DNA from: Tamarix chinensis
Lineage: Eukaryota > Streptophyta > Magnoliopsida > Caryophyllales > Tamaricaceae
Direction: 5' to 3'
DNA: 64,000 nt
Assembly: GCA_030549775.1 (NCBI GenBank)
Contig: CM060180.1
Coordinates: forward strand, 83,607,672 to 83,671,671
The position numbers were made by a program, and so were the translations under genes. Within the stretch, counting starts at the first letter, position 1. Each line of letters starts with the position of its first letter. The notes beneath the pieces are model-generated. The model was not told the origin of the DNA. It worked only from the letters and a program-made list of their open reading frames with translations, and did not search any database. Positions 25,204 to 37,131 of the stretch are shown here, piece after piece.

Positions 25204-26539
25204 ACAAACACTAGTTCATAATAGAGGTAATTAGGAAATAATGAAAATGCTAATAAGAGGAAAGTTAACCCTAGTGTTTCCCATCTTATAAGTGAGCCAA
25301 GTCTGACCCCTAAGGAGGTGCAGAAGTGTGCTCCAAGCTTTGTTTTGCTTTAGGTAAGGACATGGTGCCTAATATGTGTATTATATGCTATGTGTGATGA
25401 TATATTTGTATACCTTATATGGTTATGAACTATGTAATTATAGCATAGTTTGCTAAGTGTGGAGCTAAGGTAAGTTGTATGTGTTCTCTTTATGGCATGT
25501 GTGATATAATAATGTGCCTTGTACTTTGTGGTGCTTATGTGATATGACCTTTAAGGACATGCATTCTACGAGGTTTTAAATGATATGATGTGGTGGTGAA
25601 AAGATGAAAGGGCTAAAGAAAGTGAGTTATCTAGAGGTAAGTAAGAATGGCCTAAGTATCTCATGCCTTATAGGTGGACAAAAAAAGGATAATACGAATA
25701 AAATAAGAAAACAAAATGAATCTTGCATGGGGAGTATAAGATTTGCATGGGGTGGATAGTCTTTGCAGGGGGATGATCCTTACGTGGGAAAAGCTGACTT
25801 GAGGGTTAAGTAAGGTGAGGGAAGAGTTGTTAGGGTTATTGGAGTCCATAGGTGAAAAATAGTACGTTGGTTGGTATAAAGGCACATGAGGGATATGGCT
25901 AGAGTTTGGGAGGAAAACCCTAAGTGGAGGAGATTGTGGAATGGAAAAATAATGGGAAGGATTGGAGTATGGGGTGAGAGTGGAAGGATGTTACATGGAG
26001 GGTGGATGTGTGTTATGTGGAAGAGGAAATGGTAACTGAGAGTGATGGAGGGACAACCTATGAGAAAAGAGAGATGCTAGGGTTTGGAGTGGCTAACTAA
26101 GGTTTCATGGCTGCATTTGAAAAATGGGAAGTAAAGTGGGATGTTTGGGGATAGATTGAGTGAGGATGAGGTGGGGGTAAGGAAAGCGTGGGCTATGTGA
26201 GATAGAGGAGGGTTGGGCCATATGCTCCAAATTAGGGTTTTCAAGCAAAAACCCTAGAAGGCGATAGTGAGTTGACCTAGAGATATGGGAAAGTGAGCCT
26301 TGACCCACATACCTAAGAATTGAGTATTCATGGTAAGTAAGGAAAAGGGGGAAAGTATGTGTGGATGTACTAGGAGGCGTAGAAGTCCCAAGACATGGGA
26401 CATGCCTTTCAGGAGAATAGGAGTAAACTGGTTGTGTGAGTAGGTAGTTTAAGGGGCATGCATGTCTAGGGTGGAAATATTTATTGAATAAGACATGAAT
26501 AAGATAATAACCATTTAAAAAGAAAGATTGTTGAGCCAA

Positions 26540-27060
26540 GCTCAGACTGGTCAACTGACGAATAATAGTAGCCAAGTACGTTGTGCCCTAGGTGTTTTCT
26601 GGTCCACCAGCTATAATAGAGGAGGATCTCAAACTCAACAAACCAAACCTAATGAAGATAAGTCATGGGAAAGATACTATCAACTTATAGTGAAACACTA
26701 TAAGAGTCGGGGCCAGACCGATCCACCGACGAATAATAGTGGCCAAGTGCCTTGTGCCTTGGAGACCGTTCCACCGGTGAATAATAGTGGTCAAGTACGT
26801 TCTACCGTGGGTATTTTTCGGTCGTCTTCTATAATAGTAGGGGATCCCAAACTCAACAAACCAAACCTAATGATGATAAGTCATGGGAAAGATACTATCT
26901 ACTTATAATGAAACACCATGAGAGTCAGGGCCAGACTGGTCCACCAATACATAATAGTGGCCAAGTACTTTATGCCTTGGAGATCGTTCCAACAGTGAAT
27001 AATAGTGACTAGGTGTGTTTCGTCCTAGGTGTTTTTTGGTCCACCGGCTATAAAAATGGG
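26540..27060. repeat. Tandem repeat array within the solo LTR
   Basis: About 2.5 copies of a unit of roughly 168-218 bp. Each contains GAATAATAGTGGCCAAG-type phrases (26562, 26730, 26777, 26950, 26996) and AACTCAACAAACCAAACCTA (26633 and 26852). The spacing between the second and third unit is about 218 bp; the first lacks about 50 bp. Confidence 0.8.
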
Positions 27061-27754
27061 GCTCATGTACTCGTATGGACTTATAATGAGAATGGTGTGA
27101 AATGGGAATAATGACCAAAGATCTAATGGTTATGTCTAACTGAGCTAAATCATTACATGCACTACCTTTCTGTTATGTATGGCCTTTCTACATGGTTACC
27201 TTCTTGTGTTATCTATATTTTACGTATGGCCTTAACTGCATGGTTACCTTACTCAGTACGTAGTATACTAATTACCTGTTTTAAGGGTGCTACTCATTTC
27301 CCTGAGCAGAGGTCCTTTATGAGTTGGTACATGTAGGAGATGCTGTGTTTGATACCTATGATGCATTTGAGGCATTATACGGGGTTGAGTGTTGACCTTT
27401 TTGGGGCTTGGTATGTGGGTCCAAGAGTGATGTAGTCCAAAATCTTCTTTATTCCACTTTTTATTTTACTATTTATATTATTCTCTCCCCTTGGGGGCTT
27501 TAACTATGTAACCATTTCCAGTTTGTAATGACTTTTAATCACGCCCTCTGATTTTCTCTTTATGAATATTATAGATTTCTATAGCTTTCTGTCGTAAGTG
27601 TGTTTATTGTCTTGAGAAATTATTTTTAGCCTTATAGTTGGTGTGAGACTGGCCGGGGGCTAGGCTTGTGCTGATCACAGTAGTAGCACCCCCTCTACTT
27701 GTGTATGTTTAAATTAAAGGAAAATTTTCAACTATGATTTTTGGGGGTGCTACA

Positions 27755-28205
27755 TAATTAGTAGTTACTAAAACCAGTTTCTTAACCATCATTTCACTAT
27801 CGACATTAATACATGAAACACTATCTATAGTGACTCTACAAACTTTATCACCATTTTTATACTTAGTTTTAAAAATCTTATCCCTTTTTGTAGATGGATT
27901 ACTAGGTTGGATTTTTGACACCTGTTTAATTACAAAAAACATATTACCATTTTCTTAATACATACTCAAAGTATCATCACTAGATTTAGTCTCTAGGTCA
28001 TCATTATCATCACATGGTTCCATACTTGCAATTTCATTTAAGGATAAAACTCTTTATTTGGGACATTCTCTAGAAAAATGACCATATCCTTTATATTTAA
28101 AACATTTATTATTTGACATAGCATTCATCTTTTTTTTTTTTTTACCTTTTTCATCTCAGTTAGATTTGAATTTCTTAACATTTGTTGAAGATAAATATGT
28201 CACAT
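27755..28205 (-). pseudogene. Gypsy copy F: zinc knuckle and protease N-terminus
   Basis: Between the two solo LTRs, on the minus strand: a CCHC knuckle CFKYKGYGHFSRECP at about 28108-28064 (second Cys now Tyr), an acidic linker, and protease with TIDSVSCINV at about 27860-27830 (the canonical DSGS reads DSVS). It joins the RT part at 24118 once the solo LTR is removed. Confidence 0.8.
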
Positions 28206-31200
28206 TGTAACACCCCAATTTTTACTATTGAAATTTTTTTTTTTACAGTGGAATTATATAAGTAAAATATTGGTGGATTCTACCATAATTGACATAAGTC
28301 CTATTTTTCCAACCATCCTTACCTCAATCATAAGGCTAAATCCATTCATAGTAAAATAAGGAAATTAGAAATAGAATAAACATTTATAATACAATATGAG
28401 TTTGGAGTTTAACTGTATATTACAAAAATAAAACTATAAAGTAATTAAGGGATGCCATGGATCAAGAGTCCAAAAAGGTATCCGAGTAAATACATCTACC
28501 GAATAACATTAATCTTCACCCATAAACTTAGTACAGATAAGATCACTCATCCCTATATATTGCATCATAGGTAGCATAATCATTTAGAAAATCTTCTAAG
28601 ACTTGCACATGAGAATCAGGGTCTCCTACTCGTCGGAATGAGTAACACCCATAAAGTGGTAGTCAGTATGCTACATATTGAGTAAGGGAAAAATACTAAT
28701 GAATTAGGGTTACAAATAACACATTCTTTCATAGTAGGTGATACTAATCCAGGCCACTTTATTAGATATAAGCATTTTTATTCCTGTATATACATTGAGT
28801 ACAAGAACCCCACTATTCTTAAACCGGTGCAAATGCAATAGTTTGAGGCACCTTCTCAAGGACAACACACCTGAACCACTATTATTATCTAATAAAATGA
28901 ATATGAAAACATCACCTTCAAGGAAAAAAATTCTCCCGAGCCACTTTTATCTCTGGTGGAACGGATATAAAAGCAACACCTTAGTCCTAACTCACATACT
29001 ATTCCACTTTAAATCATTAGTGTCTTATCTATAGGTTATATTGTTATATTTTTATTCATGATGAGTAGGAGCCCTACTATTCATAATTTGGTGGAACCGA
29101 CTGAAATACCTTCTTGAGGCAAAATGCTCCCGAGTCACTATTATATCCAGTGGAATGGATATTTAAAAACATCATCTTCGTTGGGTAGAAAGCTCTCGAG
29201 CCACTATTATCTCTAATGGAATGGATATATAAAAAAAAACATGTCCCTACTCACATATTCTTTCACTTTAAATGATTAGTATCTTATTCATGGTTGATTC
29301 ATAGGCATTAAACACATAGAAGCAGATAAACACATCATGCAGGTCAAGGTCCTCAATCTCGTCAAACCCTAACTCTACACTCCTATCATTCTCTCATATT
29401 CCTTATTCAACCACTGATTATAATAAATCATTCTCAAATATCATCATTATTATCATACCCAAAATTCATGGTCTAACTCCCACGTTGTACACATACAATA
29501 ATGATCTTATCATAAGGTACTACTCACTGAATTACCGAAACTATAATTTAATAGGTAGTCATAAATATTTTCATAAGATATTTTCATAAGACTCATTTGA
29601 GCACTACATTCCACATATATTTCCATAATTCTAACCATCAGCAGCAAATCCAAAATTTTTTTATTAGCTCAAGGGTTTTAACATGGATTGTTAAGATTAT
29701 CATTTTAGATTACTATACCCTAATTAGACCATTATCCCATTTTGAGGTGCCTAAGACAGACAATAATCCTGCCAAAATATTTCTCAACATATCTTTTCTT
29801 ATTTTAATCTACCTAACATATTACACTACCAAAATTTCCTTATTATCCTATAACAACCAAAACGCCCTTAAGAATAACCAATAATCTTTATTTTATAAAA
29901 TATAATATCTTCCACAACCATTATTTTTCTAAATCCACCATTTATCATTAAACCTCATGAATATGTTTATACTCACTTATCATATCTTATTTATCCCCTA
30001 TTTTATGCCATAACATATATTCCCCATAAATACGTCATTATCATAATAAAATCATATACATACCTCTTACCTATTCTTACTTTCTTTCAAACATATATAC
30101 CATATTATCACAACATATCATCAACAATATACAAATTAAATCATATAGAAACAATATTATGAAAATAAACATATCTACAGAAGCATTTAACACAAAAATC
30201 CTAAAACATCTATTAGTATTCTTACCAACTAGGACACCGGGCTCTAAGCACGTAAATCTTAGACCTCCTCCTCCAAGAGCACTAGAATATTACCTACAAA
30301 AAATAACATAATACATGATTAGGTTTGAAGAATATGATGAAAGGAGAAATTAAGGTAAATAAGGGTAAGAATGGAAATAACCTGAGTTAAATGGAAGCAT
30401 AAGATATGTGGATGTATGGTAGAATGTATAGTGGAGCTATGGTGGAAAGTTGGTAGTGTTTGGATAAGGTTTGGGGGTGAAAAGGCCGAAATGGGTTGGT
30501 GCACCAGAGTGATACAAGTAGTGCACACCCAAATCGAGAGTTAGAATCGTGTACGGCCAGGCGATGTTAAGTAGCACAACTATGCTTGAACACTAGGTAG
30601 AACAGACTTAAGTCAAATAGATGTGAACAGGCGTGCGATAGGTCATGTGCAGGCCATGCGAGGGTGCACATGTAGACTATGTTGGGTTGCATAGGCATGA
30701 GATAAGAAATTTTATTATTGCAAAGCCATGCTTGAGGCCATGTGTAGGCCATATGTTTAATAAAAATACAATGAACACAAGGAAGAAGAGGGAAAAAGGG
30801 GTTGTAGTCAGCAGCGATGGTCGGCGATAGTGATGGGGAAGGAAGGGTGATCCTAGGTGGTCGGTCCACTGGCATTGGGTGGTGCATGGTGGCACACGAT
30901 GGTGATGGAGGTGGTTCATTAAGTAAAACAGGGTAGAGAAAATGAAGAAAGGAATAGGGAAGATGGAAGAAGGAGAGGGAGCTCAAGGTAGTTGATTTTA
31001 GACAAAGTGTGGGTAAGAAATGGCACAAAAAAAAAAGAGGAAGGAAGGAGAGTGAAGTAATGTATATATATATGGGTATAAGGCATGCAAATGGGGAAGA
31101 AAATGGCTAAGGATTCATGTAAATGGATGATGTAGGGGGAATGGTGCAAGTTGGGTAGCACGAGGGATGATATGAAGGTGGTGGTTGTAGGTTATGGTGA

Positions 31201-31730
31201 AATTGCGGAGGGTGTAGGAAAATATAGTGATGGTGTGTGAGTGTATTTTACGTGGGAAGGAAAAATGAAATGGCAGGGGAGGTGATGGTGTGCATGTGTG
31301 AAGTCGGTAAGGAGAAAATGGTGAGGGATGATGGATGATGGTGATGATGGAAGGTGCGATGGTTCAATAGGAGATGTAAGTTGTAGTTTGCAAGTTACAT
31401 AAAGGTAAGTGAAATGATATGCAAGGATAATGGGAGGAATTAGAAAGAAAGAAAAAATAAAAGGAGTAAGAAAAGGAAAAGGAGAAAAGGTTTCATATTA
31501 TTTTTAGATAATTTTAGATTTGGTAAAATAGGTACTATTAGTGATAAATTTTAGCATATTTGAGATTGGGTTACAAAATATGGTTTACTTGGGTCAAAAT
31601 TTTTGATTATGCTAACATTTTAGGATTAAGAAATTTGGTTAAGGTTAAAATAATATTTTCTCAAGATAAAAATTGAATTAGAGTATTAATGATATGGGAT
31701 TAGGCTAAGTAATAATTTCGAGGTATTACA
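28206..31730 (+). mobile_element. Solo LTR (3.53 kb) of the same large-LTR group, opposite orientation
   Basis: Starts TGTAACACCCCAATTTT and ends GAGGTATTACA. The flanking pentamers are CACAT (28201-28205) and CCCAT (31731-31735), a duplication with one mismatch. Its first 270 bp match the miniature at 41137-41417. At 28610-28690 it shares a stretch (ATGAGTAACACCC...CTACATATTGAGTAAGG) with the minus-oriented solo LTR near 27280-27230. A GA-rich block (30760-31350) corresponds to the C/T-rich block of the inverted copies. No element proteins inside; the open frames at 30.5-31.2 kb are shadows of this skewed block. Confidence 0.85.
28866..29240 (+). repeat. GAGCCACTATTAT direct repeats within the solo LTR
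   Basis: The phrase (G/T)GAGCCACT(A/T)TTAT followed by a TGG(A)ACGGATAT-like tail recurs near 28870, 28935, 29130 and 29200. It is the reverse complement of the AATAATAGTGGC phrase repeated in the LTR at 24124-27754, so both LTRs carry the same repeated module at the matching place. Confidence 0.65.
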
Positions 31731-33346
31731 CCCATATTTTGAAGTAGAAGTCAAAGCTCTTGTTTTAGCATAGGCCTTTGTAGAATTGGTTTGTCTTTTA
31801 AATTTTAAAGATAAATTAGTTAAATCATCAAAATAATCAAAGGAAAAAATTTCAACTTTTTCTTTAATCAAATTATTAAGGTCTCTTAAGTATCTAGCAT
31901 AATTTTTCTCTTTTCTTTATTGCATATTACACAAGAGTGATAGTTTCTCAAATTCCATAGTGTATTCCTCTACACTAAGTAATCCTTGCCTAAGAGTAGT
32001 TAAGTTAGTATAGATTTCTTATTCATACTCTTTAGGGACAAATTTATTCCTTAGGTGTAACTTGATTTTACTTTTTTTCTTTTCACGAGTCCTCTTGAGA
32101 TTGTCAAACCAAACCTCAGAAGAATTTTTAAAATTGATACTTGCTAAATTACATCTATATTCATCATCATACTCCCTAAATTCCAATATGGCTTCTATTT
32201 CATGTAACCATTAAAAAAATAATTCTACATCCATTTCACCACAAAAATTAGGGAGGTTAAGTTAATACCTATGTATTCAATAGGATTATACCATGGTTTG
32301 TAATTACATAGCCTCGACGATTATGCATGATATATTTTGAGCCATTCTTTTTCACCCTTTCTTAATACTCCTTTTGATTTTTAATGTGTGCGCCTAGTTC
32401 TTGGATTGTACTTCTCATCATGCTTTCTATTCAATCATTAGTGGCATCCATGGTGTTCTCCATATGTTGAAGCTTCTCTTAGTCAGCTACTCTCGTCTCT
32501 AACCTTTTGAGTTGGCTTTTAATGGAAATAAGAAGTTGAAGTTGTGTGTTAGTAGCATGCACACTTGTTGCATTGTTTTAAATTGTGTTGAACATAGCCT
32601 TTATGGACACTTCTTCACCCATAGCTACTGTTATTTCTAAAAAAGCCGTGATAATGTGAGTTTGCTACTTGATGATAGTTCTTGACTGATTCTTATTGGA
32701 GCTTTAAGAATCTTGGAAGCTTCTTAGTAGCAGAGATGAAGTATTAATAGAAAAGGTCTGGTTGAGAGGAATATCACCAATTATTGAAGCATGATGAAGA
32801 ATTATTAATGGAGGGAGATGGATGAATCTTGCACAATTAAAATCACAAATGAAGTTGTGGAGGAAGTCAACTAGAACCTTGATAATGGTTCAAGTTTTCT
32901 CCTTGTGTATGAATGAATGCTAAGATAGGAAAAGGAGATGGAATATCAAAGTAATATTCAAATGGTGTGGAAGGAATTATGAAATTCTTCTTTCTTAAAT
33001 CAAGATCATCAAGAAAACCAAAATTGAATTTGAAGATGAACTAAATTTTGAATAAACTTGAGGAAAAAAGGATGGAGAAATTGAACATGTTGTGTTTCAA
33101 AAATTTGGATACACGAAGAAAGGATGAAGTTGAAATTGAATATCTAAGAGATATTTGGTGCCATTTGAGGGAAAGGCCACTTGGCGATCAAATTTCTTCA
33201 ACTTTGAGGGTTAAAGATTCAAAGAGAAATTTGAATATAAGCTAAGAATTTTAGGTTGCTCAAGTTTACATGTGTTTGCATAGATGAATAAAAGAAGGGA
33301 ACATATAGATAGGTTGGGTATTTGGATGATGGAAATAACCAAATTG
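31731..33346 (-). pseudogene. Gypsy copy F: gag
   Basis: Minus-strand gag with many lesions. The core is readable at about 32260-32060 (NLPNFCGEMDVELFF, then WLHEIEAILEF), homologous to the core of copy A (YGKIDVELFLEWLYEV). The N-terminal region (32760-32380) and leader (33346-32770) contain no intact frame. The 3' end at 31731 is cut by the solo LTR and resumes at 28205. Confidence 0.75.
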
Positions 33347-33358
33347 GCTTTGATACCA
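33347..33358 (-). other. Primer-binding site of gypsy copy F
   Basis: On the minus strand TGGTATCAAAGC, identical to the site at 227-238, four bases after the LTR end. It shows that the adjoining LTR is the 5' LTR and that the element reads leftwards. Confidence 0.8.
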
Positions 33359-33362
33359 AAAA

Positions 33363-34176
33363 TGGTGTGAATATTCTTAGGAGAAGGAAGATTCATAGGC
33401 CCGAAGAAGAAAGTAGGTCGGTTGTTTAAAGATGAGGAAGAATAAGGACAATATTCAACCAACATTCAAAAAATATTTAAAGAATTTTATGAATCTTCAA
33501 TCAAGAGTCAAGGAAGAATTCAACAAGAAGATAACTTTTAACGTTTCTCCAAGAACACATTCAAAGTACTCTATCTAAGATTACACCAAGTAGTCTAAGT
33601 TATAAATTTTACTCACAAAAGAGAAGAGATAGCCAAGTGTATTACTTGTTTTTTATTTTAATGTATTTGCATCATATGTTACAAGGTGTTGACCATGCCT
33701 TATATAGATAGTCAAACTTTTCTAAATAGCACATTAAGGTAGCCAAAGTAATACACACATGGCTAATTAGCACCCTAACTAGTAATAGTAAAATATCACT
33801 AACCTATATAGTACATGAATAAAATGAAAAATTCTTACGAAAAAATGTTGCTAATTATTACATGGAAACAACTAACAATAGCCATAATTTGCATAAGAAT
33901 AATGACTATGACTCTTTGACTTGTATGTTTGACTTCTATGCATAATATATTCCTTTGACATGTAATAACTTGTAACATGTAAGAACTTAAGTATGTTGAC
34001 ATCTTGAAGTGTATGAATCTTCTTCTTGCAAATATGTTACATACCCTCACGAATTACTTAAAGTATACTTGTTATGATATGTCATATTATCATCGAAGAC
34101 ACATATTGTAATAGGCTTCATTACTAAGTATGCCAAAACCTCATTATATTGATAATACATAGATGCTCTTGCATAA
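33363..34176 (-). repeat. 5' LTR of gypsy copy F
   Basis: About 814 bp on the minus strand, from TTATGCAAGAGCATC (the decayed TGATGTAGGAACATC) to ATTCACACCA. The first 500 bp align well with the plus-strand LTR at 4263-4795, including the TATA region (tatataaggcatgg). Confidence 0.8.
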
Positions 34177-34959
34177 AATAAGGGACAACACTTCAACTAA
34201 AGAAGGAAAGAAAACAAGATCAAGTTTTTTTCTCCAATAGAAGGTAAAAGGGAAGAAAAATGGAGAATACTCAGCACTTAGCAATTTTCACTAAGAGAAT
34301 GGACGAAGAGAGTAAGAACACATATAATAAATGAAATGAATAAGGAATACATGGCAACAAAATGAGGGCTTGCCAAAAACCATAGGAGGGAGAGAGAGAC
34401 AAGACTGATGTGGTTGATTGTGGCCAACCAAGGAGTAAGGGAGGATATGATGGTGTGATTGAGGTTGAGTGTAGTCTAGAAGAGACATGCCAGAAGTCTG
34501 GTGAGTCAAGGAAGGGGTTTATGAAATCAAACATGCAGCCCAGCTGCCAAAAGAGAGAGAGGAATGTGAGGGAGAATAAAGAAGATTAGATATGCCTTAA
34601 AAAGTGCTTTTGGGAAAAAAATTAACTAAATAAATTCATTGAATGATCTAAATAATGTAAAAATAATCCTAAAGCACCAAAATATGGTCATTATCACAAA
34701 TAGATTCTAATTAGAAGGTTTTATAAAAATTAGAAAAGGATTAAAATCAAAATCAAGAAAGGATTTAAAATTATAGGATAAACAGTCAATTGGTTAGAGC
34801 ACACCAGTCGACTAGTTCATCAAGAATAAAATTGTCAATATCTGAGCATACCAATTGACAAATTAAGTAAAATATTAGATCAGTACACTTAAAATTCACA
34901 TCTCTAATAAAATTTCAAGCCTTTTTCAAAACCAAAAGTATTTTATTTTATATCAATAT
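34177..34959 (+). mobile_element. 3' part of a plus-oriented large LTR (continues at 40033-40067)
   Basis: GA-rich block then AT-rich end, matching in reverse complement the sequence at 34990-35800 (for example the reverse complement of CTCTTTTGGCAGCTGGG near 34550 against CTCTTCTGGTAGCTGGG near 35415). It is interrupted at 34959 by the next LTR. Its last bases appear at 40033-40067, ending GGATTTTACA, a plausible decay of GGTRTTACA, directly followed by gypsy gag. Its 5' part is missing where copy F begins. Confidence 0.65.
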
Positions 34960-36429
34960 TAAAATACCCCATCCTAAAATCCTTCAAATTTTATTTAGAA
35001 TTATGATGGTATAAAATCAATAAGTTTTGATTTTAAAATGGGCTTAAAATTCTAGTAAAAATGTGAATATCAATCGTACCAGTCTACTGGTTTGCATAAC
35101 CGATCAAATAGTTTGCTAGAAAAATTTATATTCTAGTTCTCGATAAACCAATCGATTAGTTTGCCAAATGTCGATCAATTATTTTGCTATTGATTTCATA
35201 TTCGTTTCTAATTTTGATTTGAATTTCACTCCAATAAATATGAAAAATTATATTTTGAATTCAAGAATGCTAAGAAGCTTGTTTTAGTGTTATAGTATTA
35301 TTTTCATATTAATTGAACCATTATATGATTTTAATTAGCAAAAGTTTCCTAAAAAGCTAATTTTGGAGGCAAGCTTCCCATCTCTTTTTTCCTTCATCTC
35401 TCCTTCTCTCTTCTGGTAGCTGGGAAGTAATTATTGACTATGGGAACTCTCCCTTGACTTGCCAACGCACTTGTATACCCATCTCTAACTGCACTCAGCC
35501 CCTCACTACCCCATCAAGTCATCCTTCTCTTCTTATCTTACCCACATTCAAGCTCACCTGTCTCATCCCTCTATTTTCCTTAGAGATTCCAAACAACATA
35601 CTCCTATACCCCTCTTTCTATTTATCTATCTTCATTCCACACTTGTGTTATTATTCTCTTCTCCCTTCTTCTTATGAAAATCTCACTAAGTGTTGAACAC
35701 CTTTCCATTTTTCCTCTCTTCTTCCTTTCGTTAAGAAAAAATGGAGATCCTCATTGGTCTTCTCCTTTGAATTATATAAGCATTTTATTCCTTTCTCTTC
35801 TTCTAATCTTGGTTTTAGTTATCTATCGATTTCCTTACGCAAGGAATAATTAAGGCTAAGAAAATTTAGAGAATTCGGTTTCTCTTTTAACATCCTATTT
35901 TAAATCTAAAGGTGGTGCTTTGTGCTTTTCTCCTTCTTTGGATTATATTATTTTTAATGAATTTTTGAAAGAGGATTTTTAATTTTTATTAATTTTAATC
36001 TCTTAAGGATCAAAGTTCTTCTAGATAGGCCATCTAGTAGGAGTTTTATGCTAAAAGAATTGCTTCAAGGTAAGATATTCTTATCTTTAACATAATTAGG
36101 ATTTTGTGGTATATTGGGGTTCCATGTGTTAGTGTTTATGAAAGTATGAACTAGTTGTGTTCCATGTTATGAGCATGTGTTTTAACTCTTCTTAAGTAAA
36201 TGTTGTTGAGACTCCTTGATTTTTAAGCATAAAATGGGTAGTTTAAGCATGATTTGGTTAAATATGTATATTACCATGTGTTCATGTGATTATATGTGTA
36301 AAACATGTTTTTTTATGTGTATTTTGGCAAAGAAGCATGCTAGGATTAATATAGTAAAGTATGGTAAAGTTTCGTGTGTGCTTCGCAAGTATGGGTTGTG
36401 TTTTACCTAGGCCACTCGGTCGGTTCCTC

Positions 36430-36880
36430 GAACCATTCAACTAGTTTTGAGAGTAGTTGAATGGTTTGGAGTTTTAGATCATTTGACCACAAGTACAGTT
36501 AACTGGTTTAATAAACGAGTTAACTATTTTCAATGAACAATAGATCGATTAGTCAAAACCTATATACTGGTGTCCCTATAGACTAAGGTGGTTTTGTCTC
36601 TACTTAGACCCATCGACAAGTTAGACCAAACCACTTGACTAGTTGTTATGACCAGTAAATTGGTAGTCAAACCCATTGATTGATTTTTCTACAAGCCATA
36701 ATGGTTAGTCTCTGCTTAGACCCATCGACTGGTTAGACCAAACAAGTCGACTGATTCTCTAGAACAGTCGACTGATGAGGCGAACGAGTCAACTAGTGCT
36801 CTAATTTTTTATTTTGGCCTAGGTTTGGTACAACTAGACTAGTGTACTAGTCTAAAGATCGATCGACTGGCCTACCTAGA
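36430..36880. repeat. Cluster of short palindromic GTCGACTGGT motifs
   Basis: Variants of CCAGTCGACTGGTT and its inverse recur about ten times (for example 36645, 36725, 36755, 36772, 36867), often next to TAGACCAAAC. A related copy lies in the inverted partial LTR near 34800. The central GTCGAC is self-complementary. Confidence 0.65.
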
Positions 36881-37131
36881 GGCTACCTCTTTTGATATGA
36901 TTTGTTGTGTTTCTCCTTAGCCTTTGGTGTTGATTCTTCCAAGTATTTACAAAATTTTAATTATGATTTCAACCATAATTAACCTCAATTAATATGAACA
37001 AATATGATGGTATTTTAAACTTTCTTTTGGTTAAGTTTAATGTTATCCTTGAACACCTAATTGGTGTGAGTTTGATGTTATATCTAAACACCCAATTGGT
37101 GGAATCTCTAAACACCCAATTAGTAGCTTTT

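Larger units (their letters stand above)
24124..27754 (-). mobile_element. Solo LTR (3.63 kb) of a large-LTR gypsy element, Tekay/Del-like
   Basis: On the minus strand it begins TGTAGCACCCCC (27754) and ends GAGGTATTA (about 24124). A perfect 5-bp duplication TAATT flanks it (24119-24123 and 27755-27759). No coding domain, primer site or second LTR lies inside, so it is a solo LTR. TGTAACACCCC starts and LTRs of 2.5-4.5 kb are known from the Tekay/Del chromoviruses; the family call is inference. Inside are a C-rich block (24540-24780), long trinucleotide runs, and a direct-repeat array at 26540-27060. Confidence 0.88.

Noticed and set aside
25020..25211. Poly-isoleucine open frame
   Set aside because: It is simply the (ATT)n microsatellite read on the minus strand.
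26105..26575. 156-codon minus-strand frame
   Set aside because: It lies in the solo LTR, has no motif, and is not matched in the related LTRs.
30567..31161. Overlapping minus-strand open frames of up to 153 codons
   Set aside because: They arise from the GA-rich block of the solo LTR, overlap in several frames and show no domain.
35454..35696. 80-codon plus-strand frame
   Set aside because: Pyrimidine-rich LTR sequence, with low-complexity composition and a non-coding counterpart in the inverted arm.
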